64,000 nt of DNA from Hymenobacter sp. 15J16-1T3B. Lineage in GTDB: Bacteria; Bacteroidota; Bacteroidia; Cytophagales; Hymenobacteraceae. A program made the position numbers and the translations under genes. Under the pieces are notes generated by a model that saw only the letters and a program-made list of their open reading frames with translations, had not been told where the DNA came from and made no database searches. Numbering within the stretch: position 1 is the stretch's first letter; each line of letters opens with the position of its first letter. The DNA is taken from positions 62,001 through 126,000 of the forward strand of contig NZ_JAJFAV010000010.1 in assembly GCF_020711235.1 (NCBI RefSeq), written 5' to 3'. This document shows, piece by piece, positions 51,787 to 59,805 of this stretch.

Positions 51787-53205
51787 TTGATTCGCTCCCT
51801 GCAAAAGTTTAAGCTGCTGGCCGCCGATTTTGGGGCGGGCCTGCTGGCCTGGGGTTGCTTTTACCTGCTGCGCAAGTACCTGCTGAGCGAAATCAACGCC
51901 GGCTACCGCTTTACCGGCGACCAGCTATTTACCCTCACGGGCTCGGCCCTGATGATTGCCGCCTTCTGGGTGGCCCTCTACGCGCTCATCGGCGAGTACC
52001 GCGACATTTTCCGCAAGTCCCGGGTGGGCGAGATTATCCGCCTGGCGCGCATCTCGTTTCTGGGCGCGGTGGTTATCTTCTTCGCCCTGCTGCTCGACGA
52101 CCAGGGCGTGAGCAACTACCGGCTCTACTATAAGACGATATCGGCCTACTTCCTGCTGCACTTCACCATCACGGCCGTGCTGCGGACCTGGGCCATTACC
52201 AGCATTCAGCGCCTAGTGCGCCGCCGCGTCATTTCCTTCAACTCCCTGCTGGTGGGCTCCAGTCCGCTGGCCCTGGAAACCTTCCGCGAGCTGGACCGCT
52301 CCAACTCTCATCTGGGCCTGAACATCATCGGCTTCGTGCCGGTGGGCGACGCGGTGGACCCGCAGCTGGCCACCGAGCTGCCCCGCCGCGGCTCCTACGA
52401 GCGGCTGCCGGCCCTGATTCGGGCCCTGCACATCGAGCAAGTGGTGGTGGCCCTGGAGCCCTCCGAGCACCGCATGATTCAGCAGGTGCTGGCCCAACTG
52501 GAGGGCACCCCGGCGCGCGTGAGCGTGCTGCCCGACGTGTACCAGATTCTGCTGGGCTCGGTGAAGGTGAATCATTTGTTCGGCACCCCGCTCATCGAAA
52601 TCAAGCACGATTTGCTGCCGGTGTGGCAGGAAGTCGTCAAGCGCATCATCGACGTGGTGGGCTCCTCGCTGTTTCTGCTGCTGGCCTGGCCGGTGTACGC
52701 CTTCACCGCGGTGATGGTGCGCCTGTCCTCGGCGGGGCCGATTTTCTTTGCCCAGGAGCGCATCGGCATTCACGGCAAGCCCTTCAAGATCTACAAGTTC
52801 CGCTCGATGTACGTCGACGCCGAGCGGCTGGGGCCGGCCCTGTCGAGCAAAAACGACCCGCGCATCACGCCCTGGGGCCGCTTCATGCGCAAGGTGCGCC
52901 TCGACGAGCTGCCGCAGTTCTGGAACGTCATCAAGGGCGACATGAGCCTGGTGGGCCCGCGCCCCGAGCGGCAGTTCTTCATCGACCAAATTACCAAAGT
53001 GGCCCCGCACTACCGCCACCTGCACCGCGTGCGCCCCGGCATCACCTCGCTGGGCCAGGTGAAGTACGGCTACGCCGAAACGGTGGAGCAAATGGTGCAG
53101 CGCCTCAAGTACGACATCCTTTACATCGAAAACATGTCGCTGGCCATGGACTTCCGCGTGATGCTTTACACGCTGAAAATCATCGTGGAAGGCCGCGGCA
53201 AGTAA
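51787..53205 (+). CDS. Polyprenyl glycosylphosphotransferase (exopolysaccharide initiating sugar transferase)
   Basis: A 472-aa inner-membrane enzyme that moves a sugar-1-phosphate to undecaprenyl phosphate to start surface polysaccharide synthesis. Four N-terminal membrane helices (for example LLAADFGAGLLAWGCFYLL, LTGSALMIAAFWVALYALI), a CoA-binding-like domain (about 155-270), a fifth helix (SSLFLLLAWPVYAFTAVMV) and the catalytic sugar-transferase domain: FKIYKFRSMY, VRLDELPQFWNVIKGDMSLV, GPRPERQFF. No other polysaccharide genes are adjacent. The start is TTG 51787 (MIRSLQKFKLL); no in-frame ATG lies nearby, and upstream in-frame sequence is not family-like. Confidence 0.93.
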   Translation: MIRSLQKFKLLAADFGAGLLAWGCFYLLRKYLLSEINAGYRFTGDQLFTLTGSALMIAAFWVALYALIGEYRDIFRKSRVGEIIRLARISFLGAVVIFFALLLDDQGVSNYRLYYKTISAYFLLHFTITAVLRTWAITSIQRLVRRRVISFNSLLVGSSPLALETFRELDRSNSHLGLNIIGFVPVGDAVDPQLATELPRRGSYERLPALIRALHIEQVVVALEPSEHRMIQQVLAQLEGTPARVSVLPDVYQILLGSVKVNHLFGTPLIEIKHDLLPVWQEVVKRIIDVVGSSLFLLLAWPVYAFTAVMVRLSSAGPIFFAQERIGIHGKPFKIYKFRSMYVDAERLGPALSSKNDPRITPWGRFMRKVRLDELPQFWNVIKGDMSLVGPRPERQFFIDQITKVAPHYRHLHRVRPGITSLGQVKYGYAETVEQMVQRLKYDILYIENMSLAMDFRVMLYTLKIIVEGRGK

Positions 53206-53206
53206 T

Positions 53207-53318
53207 GTGCGGGAACGGGCTTAATGTATGGAATGGGGCTGTTCTGCCTGTTGCAGCGTCGGCCGCCTCAAACATTTTGGCCTTCCACCACATTAAGCAC
53301 ATTCATCCCATTCCGCAC
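53207..53318. repeat. Interrupted inverted repeat before riboflavin synthase
   Basis: Blocks GTGCGG (53207-53212) and GCTTAATGT (53219-53227) recur as reverse complements CCGCAC (53313-53318) and ACATTAAGC (53290-53298), with different internal spacing. It may be a hairpin or degenerate repeat. No FMN riboswitch features are recognisable here. Confidence 0.35.
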
Positions 53319-53326
53319 GTTCAAGA

Positions 53327-53917
53327 ATGTTCACCGGCATCATCGAAGCCCTCGGCACCATCACGGCGGTGCGCACCGAGGGCACCAACCGTCACTTTAC
53401 CGTCGCCTCGCCCTTTTTTAGCGAGCTGCAAATCGACCAGAGCGTGGCCCACGACGGAGTGTGCCTGACCGTGGTAGCGCTGAACGCCGCGGCCGGCACG
53501 CACACCGTCACGGCCATAGCCGAGACGCTGCAGAAAACCAACCTGGGCAGCTGGGCCGAGGGCCGGCAGGTGAATTTGGAGCGCTGCCTGGCCGCCAACG
53601 GCCGCTTCGACGGCCACATCGTGCAGGGCCACGTGGATTTGACGGCCGTGTGCGAGTCGGTGGAGGACCAGAACGGCTCCTGGCTCTACCGCTTCCGCCA
53701 CGACACTGGCCCCGGCCGCGTGACGGTGGAGAAGGGCTCCATCTGCGTCAACGGCGTGAGCTTGACCTGCTTCAACAGCACCGACGACGGCTTTTCAGTG
53801 GCCATCATTCCCTACACCCACGAGCACACCACCTTCCAGCACCTGCAGCCCGGCGACCGGGTGAACCTGGAGTTTGACATCGTGGGCAAGTACGTGGCCA
53901 AGCTGCTGGGCCGGTAA
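53327..53917 (+). CDS. ribE: Riboflavin synthase, alpha subunit
   Basis: A 196-aa cytoplasmic enzyme dismutating two 6,7-dimethyl-8-ribityllumazine molecules to riboflavin. It has the typical internal duplication: first half MFTGIIEALGTITAV...DGVCLTVV, second half GHIVQGHVDLTAV...VNGVSLTCFN. The N-terminal MFTGI fixes the start at ATG 53327, 121 bases after the glycosylphosphotransferase stop. Other rib genes are not in the window. Confidence 0.97.
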   Translation: MFTGIIEALGTITAVRTEGTNRHFTVASPFFSELQIDQSVAHDGVCLTVVALNAAAGTHTVTAIAETLQKTNLGSWAEGRQVNLERCLAANGRFDGHIVQGHVDLTAVCESVEDQNGSWLYRFRHDTGPGRVTVEKGSICVNGVSLTCFNSTDDGFSVAIIPYTHEHTTFQHLQPGDRVNLEFDIVGKYVAKLLGR

Positions 53918-53967
53918 CGGCCCCTCTCATCTGCTGCATCAAACCGGCGGTACAGTTACTGACGATT

Positions 53968-54537
53968 ATGCTACAATCCGTATTGGTAATCAATACAGTC
54001 CCGAATGCGGCTTTTTTAGGTCCGAAGGCAAAGCAGTTTGCCGAGCAATTAGTCGATACTTGTTTGAAGGTGGATGGCGTATTGGCTTTTTCTACCCTGC
54101 TGGGCAGTGACCAAAAGCAGCAACGGAGTTTGGTGCAAGGCTTTCAACACCAGTTGGCGGAGGCACTCAACCAGGCTGTGTCGGTTGGCTGGCGGCAGGA
54201 GGAGCGTTGTTCGCCCGATTACGATGATGCGTATGATCTGTATCTGAGCGCGGAGCTGGACGGGCTGCTGTACAAGGTGGTTATCGAGCTGGATAAAAAC
54301 CGGGCCGATCAGATAGCTAAAAAATTCATTTCCCGCGTGGCCCACACCATTGATGCGCCGACCATTTACGTGGCGTTCTGTTACCCCGGTACGGCCAAGA
54401 TGAACATGAACGAGGCCAAGAAATATTTTGGGTATTGTGCCCGCCACATGAACCAGCTCAGCAAGCCGGAGCTCCCCAAAGCATTCATCGGCATCGTGAT
54501 GGAAGGCGGAGCCGTTGGTGTGCATGCGGTAACGTAA
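53968..54537 (+). CDS. Hypothetical AT-richer protein, possibly nuclease-like
   Basis: A 189-aa cytoplasmic protein of lower GC than its neighbours. The central block YDLYLSAELDGLLYKVVIEL followed by DKNRADQIAKKFISR has a D...E-x-D/K-like arrangement in a beta-hairpin-then-helix context, suggestive of a PD-(D/E)XK-type fold, but no catalytic assignment is secure. The C-terminal part (PTIYVAFCYPGTAKMNMNEA, KKYFGYCARHMN) looks like a Rossmann-like strand-helix. Function not known; the composition suggests recent acquisition. Confidence 0.72.
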   Translation: MLQSVLVINTVPNAAFLGPKAKQFAEQLVDTCLKVDGVLAFSTLLGSDQKQQRSLVQGFQHQLAEALNQAVSVGWRQEERCSPDYDDAYDLYLSAELDGLLYKVVIELDKNRADQIAKKFISRVAHTIDAPTIYVAFCYPGTAKMNMNEAKKYFGYCARHMNQLSKPELPKAFIGIVMEGGAVGVHAVT

Positions 54538-54604
54538 GCTCCACCGTTGGCACTTTTCGCGGCTGGCTGCGTAGGAGGGAAGGAGTACCAACTCCTTCTC
54601 CATC

Positions 54605-54805
54605 ATGTCAAAACGCGAACTGATCGAGCCCACGCCCGGCGACAAGCGCTACGTGCGCCGCAACGATAAAGGCCAATTTACCAGCGAGGTGGACATTCAC
54701 CGCTCCCTCTCGCAGGACGACAAGCACAACTCCCGCATCACCAGCAAGCCCGGCCAGGGCGACCGGGGCGACGGCCACACCGGCAACCGCAAACCCGCTC
54801 GCTAG
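54605..54805 (+). CDS. Small conserved hydrophilic protein
   Basis: A 66-aa very hydrophilic protein (MSKRELIEPTPGDKRYVRRN, DKGQFTSEVDIHRSLSQDD, ending KPGQGDRGDGHTGNRKPAR). I recognise it as a small family common in Bacteroidota and some proteobacteria, function unknown. Charge and Gly/Asp content suggest it is intrinsically disordered. It is followed by a strong terminator. Confidence 0.88.
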   Translation: MSKRELIEPTPGDKRYVRRNDKGQFTSEVDIHRSLSQDDKHNSRITSKPGQGDRGDGHTGNRKPAR

Positions 54806-54814
54806 CTGGCATTC

Positions 54815-54856
54815 CACAAAAAAGCCCTTCCGCATTGGCGGAAGGGCTTTTTTGTG
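54815..54856. terminator. Bidirectional Rho-independent terminator
   Basis: Perfect 19-bp stem (54815-54833 / 54838-54856), ATTG loop, with A and T runs on the two flanks, between the small hydrophilic protein gene and the convergent PAP2 gene. Confidence 0.93.
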
Positions 54857-54878
54857 TGCGAAATCACCAGTCGCTAGC

Positions 54879-55460
54879 TCAGGCCGTCGGGGCGGCGGGG
54901 TACCAGCGCTGCGCGCCCTTGCGGTACAGCCAGTAGCAGCCCCAGGCCAGCAGGGAGCCGAGCGTGGCGCCGGCCAGCACGTCGGAGGGGTAGTGGGCGG
55001 CCAGGTAGATGCGGCTGAAGCTTACCAGCGCGGCCCACACCAGCAGCATGACTTTGGCCAGGCGGAAGCGCGGGGGCAGGGCCAGGCCCAGGAACACGGC
55101 CAGCGCGAAGGCATTGGCCGCGTGCGAAGAAATAAAGCCGAACTGCCCGCCGCAGCCGTGGGCCAGGTTCAGCGTGGCCGAGAGGTCCGGGTCGTGGCAG
55201 GGGCGCAGCCGGGCGAAGTAGGGCTTGAAAAAGCGGCTGCTGATGCTGTCGGCCAGGGCCACGCTCAGGCCCAGCAAGGGCAGCAGCAGGGTGGCGCGCC
55301 GGCCAACGTAGTAGCACAGGGCCACCACCAGGACCAGGTAAGCCGGAAACCACACGAAGCGGTCGGAAAAGAAAATCATGAGCCGGTCCAGGGCCGGGGT
55401 GGCGGCGTTGTTAGCCGACACCAGCAGCCAGCGGTCCAGCGCCTGCAGATGGTCAATCAA
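54879..55460 (-). CDS. PAP2 family membrane phosphatase
   Basis: A 193-aa inner-membrane acid phosphatase/lipid phosphatase with about five helices. The three catalytic motifs are present: KPYFARLRP (motif 1), SSHAANAF (motif 2, SSHA in place of PSGH, with the catalytic His) and SRIYLAAHYPSDV (motif 3). Candidate substrates are undecaprenyl pyrophosphate or phosphatidylglycerol phosphate. The start is TTG 55460 inside the last codons of hemF, overlapping it by eight bases, so translation is coupled. Confidence 0.92.
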   Translation of the reverse strand: MIDHLQALDRWLLVSANNAATPALDRLMIFFSDRFVWFPAYLVLVVALCYYVGRRATLLLPLLGLSVALADSISSRFFKPYFARLRPCHDPDLSATLNLAHGCGGQFGFISSHAANAFALAVFLGLALPPRFRLAKVMLLVWAALVSFSRIYLAAHYPSDVLAGATLGSLLAWGCYWLYRKGAQRWYPAAPTA

Positions 55461-56397
55461 GCGAAGTGGGCGAATGGGCGAGCCAATTTACGCCCTTTTT
55501 CAGCCACTGCTGGGTTTCTTCTTCCGCGGAGCCGGGTTCGGGCTGCTGGTTGTAGTGCCACTCGCAGCGCGGGGGCAGGCTCATCAGAATGCTTTCGGTG
55601 CGCCCGCCGGTTTCGAGCCCGAAGCGGGTGCCGCGGTCGAAGGCCAGGTTGAATTCGGCGTAGCGGGCCCGGCGCAGCATGTGCCACTGCACCTCGCGCT
55701 CCGAGTAGGGCCGGTCGGCGTTGCGGCGCATCAGCTCGCAGTAGGTGCGGCCGTACACCTCGCCCACGGCCTTGACGAAAGCGAAGAGCTGGTCCCGGTC
55801 GCCGTCCTTGCCCGCGGTGAGGCGGTCGAAGAAGATGCCGCCCACGCCGCGGGTTTCTTGGCGGTGGGGCAGGTAGAAGTAGTCGTCGGCCCACTGCTTG
55901 AAGCGCGGGTAGTACGTAGGGTCGTGCTCGTCGCAGACGGCGGCAATCTGCTCGTGAAACCAGCGCGCCTGCCGTATGTCCACGTAAATCGGGGTCAGAT
56001 CCAACCCGCCGCCAAACCAGGCCTCGCCGTTGCCGGCCTCGAAATAGCGCACGTTCATGTGCGAAATGGGTACCATGGGGCTGCGCGGGTGCTGCACCAC
56101 CGACACGCCGGTGGCGAAGTAGTTCGGGTCGGGCATGAGCAGCACGCGGGCGGCCTGCTCGCTCATCTGCCCCTGCACGGCCGAGAAGTTGACGCCGCCT
56201 TTTTCCAGGATGCGCCCGTGTTGAATCACGCGCGACTCGCCGCCGCCGCCCGAATGGTGCTGCCACACGTCGGGCTGGAAGGTGGCCGCGCCGTCGGTGG
56301 TTTCCAGCTCGGTGTAGAGCCACTTCTGAAACTGGCGCATCCACTGCTCCACGGTGTGGCGGAAGGGCGTCAGCGTCGTGTCGGTATCGGTCGTCAT
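55453..56397 (-). CDS. hemF: Oxygen-dependent coproporphyrinogen III oxidase
   Basis: A 314-aa cytoplasmic haem-biosynthesis enzyme oxidatively decarboxylating coproporphyrinogen III. Family blocks: GGGGESRVIQHG, VPISHMNVRYFE, WFGGGLDLTPIYVD, GVGGIFFDRL, AEFNLAFDRGTRFGLETGGR and SILMSLPP. Start ATG 56397 (MTTDTDTTLTP) is chosen, although ATG 56436 (MDAPLFSSALAP) is possible. It is aerobic-type, which fits an oxygen-respiring organism. It overlaps the PAP2 gene by eight bases, although the two are not functionally linked in an obvious way. Confidence 0.96.
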   Translation of the reverse strand: MTTDTDTTLTPFRHTVEQWMRQFQKWLYTELETTDGAATFQPDVWQHHSGGGGESRVIQHGRILEKGGVNFSAVQGQMSEQAARVLLMPDPNYFATGVSVVQHPRSPMVPISHMNVRYFEAGNGEAWFGGGLDLTPIYVDIRQARWFHEQIAAVCDEHDPTYYPRFKQWADDYFYLPHRQETRGVGGIFFDRLTAGKDGDRDQLFAFVKAVGEVYGRTYCELMRRNADRPYSEREVQWHMLRRARYAEFNLAFDRGTRFGLETGGRTESILMSLPPRCEWHYNQQPEPGSAEEETQQWLKKGVNWLAHSPTSLD

Positions 56398-56573
56398 GAG
56401 GGGAGCTAAGGCGGAGGAAAACAGCGGGGCGTCCATGCGGGGCGGCGAGGGTGAAGACGCCGCAAAACAACGAGCCGCCGCCGCCGGCCGGACTGACGAA
56501 AATCAGCCCCGGTGGGTGTTTGTTGTCAGCCGCAAAGGTGGCAGATTTTCGGCGTTGGTGGGTCCGGACGGGC

Positions 56574-57344
56574 TTAGTCGCGCAGTTTGGATTGGCGCAG
56601 GTGCACCGGCTCGGCGTTTTTGCGCAGGCGCATGTTCAGCAGCTCCACCCCCAGCGAGAAGGCCATGGCGAAGTACACGTAGCCCTTCGGAATTTCCTGG
56701 TGGAAGGCCTCGGCCACCAGCATCACCCCGATCATAATCAGGAACGAGAGGGCCAGCATTTTCACCGTGGGGTGGCGGTTGACGAAGTCGGCAATGACGC
56801 GGGCGAAGGCCAGCATCACGCCCATGGAGAGCAGCACGGCCACAATCATCACCAGCACGTTGCTCACCAGCCCCACGGCCGTCAGGATGGAGTCGAAGGA
56901 GAAAACCACGTCGATGAGCACGATTTGGACCATGATCTTGGCGAAACTCGTGGCCGCGCCCGGCCGGTCGGCCGCGTCGTCCTCGCCCTGCAGCTTGGTG
57001 TGGATTTCGGTGGTGCTCTTGCCGATCAGAAACAAGCCGCCGATGAAGAGAATGATGTCGCGGCCGGTCACGCCGAAGTCGTGGTCGGCCCAGGGCACGT
57101 CCACGTGAAACAGCGGCTCCTTCAGACCCACGATCCAGCTGATGCTCAGCAGCAGCCCGATGCGAAACACCAGGGCCAGCAGCAGACCCAGGGTGCGGCC
57201 GCGCGCGTGTTGCTCGGCCGGCAGCCGGTTCACCACGATGGAGATAAAGATGATGTTGTCGATGCCCAGCACGATTTCCATAAAGGTGAGCGTGAGCAGG
57301 CTGATCCAGGTTTCGGCGCTGGCGAAGGCAGAGAGGTCGAACAT
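56574..57344 (-). CDS. TerC family integral membrane protein
   Basis: A 256-aa protein with about seven to eight membrane helices. Family motifs include EIVLGIDNIIFISIVVNRLP with conserved acidic residues in the first helix, and QIVLIDVVFSFDSILTAVG in the fifth, which mirror each other as a repeat. TerC proteins export metal ions (manganese or calcium) or protect exported metalloproteins; the specific role here is unknown. It lies between hemF and the fused E1 gene. Confidence 0.93.
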   Translation of the reverse strand: MFDLSAFASAETWISLLTLTFMEIVLGIDNIIFISIVVNRLPAEQHARGRTLGLLLALVFRIGLLLSISWIVGLKEPLFHVDVPWADHDFGVTGRDIILFIGGLFLIGKSTTEIHTKLQGEDDAADRPGAATSFAKIMVQIVLIDVVFSFDSILTAVGLVSNVLVMIVAVLLSMGVMLAFARVIADFVNRHPTVKMLALSFLIMIGVMLVAEAFHQEIPKGYVYFAMAFSLGVELLNMRLRKNAEPVHLRQSKLRD

Positions 57345-57551
57345 ACCGGGGAGTACGGCGGCGCGGCCGGCCGGGGTATGAGCTGGGGCGGTGCGGCGCC
57401 TGCTGCAGCCCGGGGATGGCGCCGGTCCGGTGAGCCCAAAACGGCCACCGCGGGCCGGGAACGAGAAAAACTAACAGGTGTTTGGGTGCGGCCCCGCGCA
57501 TCTGCTCCCGATACCGTAATTTCGGGCCTTCGCCACCGCTTGTTTTCCAGC

Positions 57552-59663
57552 ATGCAAACCACCCCCGCCCTGGACGCTCCCGAAACCGACGTTGCCGCCG
57601 GCGCCGCCCACCCCGACCGCGCCACCCTGCTGCGGGCCTACCGCCTGATGCAGACCTCGGCCGAAATGGCCCGCCTCTACGAAGAAAACAAAGCCGTGAC
57701 GGCCAAGTACGTGCACGCCACGGCCCGCGGCCACGAAGCCATTCAGCTGGCGGCCGCCTTTCAGCTGCGCGAAACCGACTACTGCGCCCTCTACTACCGC
57801 GACGACGCGTTTATGCTCGGCCTGGGCTTGCAGCCCTACGAGCTGATGCTGCAGCTCATGGCCAAGCGCGACGACCCGTTCTCGGGCGGGCGCACCTACT
57901 ACTCGCACCCCTCGCTGCGCCGGCCCGGCGTGCCGGTTATTCCGCACCAGAGCTCGGCCACCGGCATGCAGGCCATTCCGGCCACCGGCATGGCCCACGC
58001 GGTGAAGTACCTGGAAAGCCAGCAGCAACTGCCCACGGCCGCCGAGCAGCCCGTGGTGCTCTGCAGCATCGGCGACGGGGCCATGACCGAGGGCGAGGTG
58101 GCCGAGGCCCTGCAGATGGCCGCCCTGCACCAGTTGCCCATTATCTATTTGGTGCAAGACAACGAGTGGGGTATTTCGGCCACGGGCCGCGAAATGCGCT
58201 CCATGAATGCCTACGAATTTGCCGCCGGCTTCAAGGGCCTGCACCGCCTGCAGTGCGACGGGGCCGACTTCGTCGACAGCTTCGCCACCATGCAGGCCGC
58301 CACCGGGTACGTGCGGCAGCGCCGCGGCCCGGTGCTGGTGCACGCCAAATGCCCCTTGCTGGGCCACCACACCAGCGGCGTGCGCCGCGAATGGTACCGC
58401 GGCGACAACCTCACGGAGCACCAGCAGAACGACCCGCTGCCGCGCTTTCATCAGCAACTGCTCACCGAGGGCTTCGCCGAGGGCGAGCTGGGCTACGCCA
58501 CGGCCGCGGCCCAGGCCACGGTGCAGGAAGACTACCAGCGGGCCCTGGCCGCCCCGAACCCCGACCCGGCCACCTTCGCTGAGCACGAGTTTGCCCCGGC
58601 GGCCGTGACCGAGGAAGCCGGCGAGCGAAGCCCGCAGGGCGCCGACAAGGCCATCATGGTGGACGCGGCCCTGCACGCGGTGGACGATATTCTGCGCGAG
58701 TTCCCGGAGGCCCTGTTCTACGGCCAGGACGTGGGCGGGGAGTTGGGTGGGGTGTTCCGCGAGGCAGCGCTGCTGGCCAAAAAGTACGGCGACGCCCGCG
58801 TGTTCAACACGCCCATCCAGGAAGCCTACATTGTGGGCTCGACGGCCGGCATGTCGGCCGTAGGGGCCAAGCCGATTGTCGAAATTCAGTTTGCCGACTA
58901 CATCTGGCCGGCCCTGAACCAATTGGTGGAGGAGCTGTCGAAGTCCTGCTACCTCTCCGTGGGCAAGTTTCCGGTGCAAAGCCTGATCCGGGTGCCCATC
59001 GGCGCCTACGGCGGGGGCGGGCCTTACCACTCCGGCTCCATCGAAAGCACGCTGCTCACCATCCGCGGCATCAAGGTGGTGTACCCCTCGAACGCCGCTG
59101 ACATGAAGGGGCTGATGCGCGCCGCCTTCCTCGACCCCAACCCGGTGGTGATGCTGGAGCACAAAGGCATCTACTGGAGCAAGGTGCCCGGCACCGAGGA
59201 CGCCAAAACCGTGGAGCCCGCCGCCGGCTACGTCATTCCGCTGGGCAAAGCCAACGTGGTGCAGGAAGCTTCCGCCGAAAAGCTGGCCGCGGGCGACACC
59301 TGCGTGGTCGTCACCTACGGCATGGGCGTGTACTGGGCCAAGGCCGCTAGCAAGCAGCTGCCCGGGCAGGTGGAAATCCTGGACCTGCGCACCCTGAACC
59401 CGCTCGACTGGGAGGCCGTACAGGCCGCCACGCGGCGCCACGGCAAGGTGCTGGTGCTCACGGAAGAACCCCTGATGAACAGCTTCGCCGAAAGCTTGGC
59501 CGGCCGCATCCAGCGCCACTGCTTCCAGCAGCTCGACGCGCCGGTCTTCACCCTGGGCGCCGCCAACCTGCCCGCCATTGCCCTGAACGTGGAGCTGGAA
59601 AAGCAGATGCTGCCCAACGCCGACAAAACCCTGGCGGCCCTGCAAGAACTGCTCGGCTACTAA
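57552..59663 (+). CDS. Fused alpha/beta 2-oxoacid dehydrogenase E1 component
   Basis: A 703-aa ThDP-dependent dehydrogenase. The N-terminal half is the E1-alpha type (about 30-350), with the ThDP motif GDGAMTEGEVAEALQMAALH ending in VQDN. The C-terminal half is the E1-beta type (about 365-700), with YGQDVGGELGGVF, NTPIQEAYIVGSTAGMSAVG and LDLRTLNPLDW. The fusion of alpha and beta in one chain is a common Bacteroidota arrangement for branched-chain or pyruvate dehydrogenase complexes. E2 and E3 genes are not in the window, so the substrate is not settled. Start ATG 57552 (MQTTPALDAPE); a TAATTTCG box lies about 40 bases upstream. Confidence 0.95.
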   Translation: MQTTPALDAPETDVAAGAAHPDRATLLRAYRLMQTSAEMARLYEENKAVTAKYVHATARGHEAIQLAAAFQLRETDYCALYYRDDAFMLGLGLQPYELMLQLMAKRDDPFSGGRTYYSHPSLRRPGVPVIPHQSSATGMQAIPATGMAHAVKYLESQQQLPTAAEQPVVLCSIGDGAMTEGEVAEALQMAALHQLPIIYLVQDNEWGISATGREMRSMNAYEFAAGFKGLHRLQCDGADFVDSFATMQAATGYVRQRRGPVLVHAKCPLLGHHTSGVRREWYRGDNLTEHQQNDPLPRFHQQLLTEGFAEGELGYATAAAQATVQEDYQRALAAPNPDPATFAEHEFAPAAVTEEAGERSPQGADKAIMVDAALHAVDDILREFPEALFYGQDVGGELGGVFREAALLAKKYGDARVFNTPIQEAYIVGSTAGMSAVGAKPIVEIQFADYIWPALNQLVEELSKSCYLSVGKFPVQSLIRVPIGAYGGGGPYHSGSIESTLLTIRGIKVVYPSNAADMKGLMRAAFLDPNPVVMLEHKGIYWSKVPGTEDAKTVEPAAGYVIPLGKANVVQEASAEKLAAGDTCVVVTYGMGVYWAKAASKQLPGQVEILDLRTLNPLDWEAVQAATRRHGKVLVLTEEPLMNSFAESLAGRIQRHCFQQLDAPVFTLGAANLPAIALNVELEKQMLPNADKTLAALQELLGY

Positions 59664-59664
59664 C

Positions 59665-59799
59665 GGTGAAATTGTGAAAGGTGGAGTTGCGAAGAGCAGC
59701 TCCACCCGTACTGACGCTACAACGCCCCGGCAACTTTGGTTGCCGGGGCGTTTCCGTTATTAAGCCAGGCGAGCGAATTCACCACCTCACAATTTCACC
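59665..59799. repeat. Inverted repeat flanking a terminator hairpin
   Basis: Left arm 59665-59684 (GGTGAAATTGTGAAAGGTGG) and right arm 59780-59799 pair almost completely (one two-base indel). The 94-base interior contains the terminator stem at 59721-59752. The sequence resembles GGTGAAATTGTGA-type intergenic repeats I associate with this genus; not verified. Confidence 0.6.
59721..59753. terminator. Rho-independent terminator
   Basis: Perfect 14-bp stem AACGCCCCGGCAAC / GTTGCCGGGGCGTT (59721-59734 / 59739-59752) between the convergent fused-E1 and TamL genes, with TTT on the right side. Confidence 0.8.
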
Positions 59800-59805
59800 C
59801 TTGCC

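Noticed and set aside
53206-53326. FMN riboswitch before riboflavin synthase
   Set aside because: The conserved RFN-element blocks cannot be found; only a degenerate inverted repeat is present.
57471-59705. 744-aa minus-strand ORF opposite the fused E1 gene
   Set aside because: Shadow of the dehydrogenase gene; its plus-strand ThDP motifs leave no doubt.
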